From Spirochaetia bacterium UBA5550 (GTDB taxonomy: Bacteria; Spirochaetota; UBA4802; UBA5550): a stretch of DNA of 5,383 bases. Both the position numbers and the translations under genes were made by a program. Shown one piece after another: positions 5,341-5,383 of this stretch. The notes under the pieces are model-generated. The model had not been told where the DNA came from. It worked only from the letters and a program-made list of their open reading frames with translations, and searched no databases. Within the stretch, counting starts at the first letter, position 1; the number at the start of each line of letters is the position of its first letter. The stretch is from the NCBI GenBank assembly GCA_002425885.1, contig DINC01000195.1:4102-9484 (forward strand), in the 5' to 3' direction.

Positions 5341-5383
5341 ATTTTTTTGATTATGCAGTTTTTTACAATTAAAAAATTTACTA

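Larger units (their letters stand above)
5194..5383 (-). promoter_or_regulatory. Non-coding upstream (promoter/leader) region of speA
   Basis: This 190-base stretch to the window edge has no convincing gene on either strand. It is AT-rich except for a GC-rich block near 5250-5281. Going downstream in the speA sense it contains an A/T tract palindrome at 5359-5376, a 7-base inverted repeat (5334-5340 with 5277-5283), two CGTAAAA heptamers one helical turn apart (5313-5319, 5303-5309), a stable hairpin (5259-5278) and weak sigma-70-like hexamers. The operon promoter must lie here or beyond the window. Which element is the promoter cannot be fixed by eye. Confidence 0.6.

Noticed and set aside
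5289..5342. 17-codon minus-strand small frame upstream of speA (MRLLPVISVKWRKNLLS) that might be a leader peptide
   Set aside because: There is no ribosome binding site before its ATG, it is not enriched in arginine beyond two residues, and it may lie upstream of the transcription start.

Overview
The window holds a single polyamine-biosynthesis operon, entirely on the minus strand. It is read from right to left: speA (arginine decarboxylase), a carboxyspermidine/carboxynorspermidine dehydrogenase of the LYS1 (saccharopine dehydrogenase-like) family, nspC (carboxynorspermidine/carboxyspermidine decarboxylase) and speB (agmatinase). All four frames are intact. Every catalytic or metal-binding motif I looked for is present.

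Together the genes can take arginine to spermidine by the 'alternative' route. SpeA makes agmatine. SpeB hydrolyses agmatine to putrescine and urea. The dehydrogenase condenses putrescine reductively with L-aspartate 4-semialdehyde to give carboxyspermidine. NspC decarboxylates that to spermidine. No S-adenosylmethionine decarboxylase or spermidine synthase is present, and this route needs neither. The pathway itself is known. The compact packaging of the whole route, using agmatinase rather than agmatine deiminase plus amidohydrolase, is the main biological point here.

Layout: positions 1-92 contain a probable C-terminal remnant of a convergent plus-strand gene (2-76) and a 16-base gap. speB lies at 93-953, nspC at 950-2086 (possibly to 2104), the dehydrogenase at 2083-3261 and speA at 3274-5193. 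The junctions are very tight: a 12-base gap whose Shine-Dalgarno overlaps the speA stop, then two 4-base overlaps (GTGA and ATGA). This suggests one transcript with translational coupling. Positions 5194-5383 are a mostly AT-rich non-coding leader and promoter region. It contains a GC-rich hairpin with a UACG tetraloop in the speA sense, a 7-base inverted repeat and a tandem heptamer.

Organism: a bacterium with canonical Shine-Dalgarno sites, moderate G+C (mid-40s percent by eye) and free use of ATA isoleucine codons. The alternative spermidine pathway is common in Gram-negative groups such as Campylobacterota, Deferribacterota, Vibrionales and some Bacteroidota and Deltaproteobacteria-like lineages. 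A Deferribacterota-like host is my guess, but the window has no phylogenetic marker that fixes it. There is no sign of mobile elements, CRISPR, tRNA or rRNA, and I did not find a previously undescribed system. The most novel-looking material is the speA leader.
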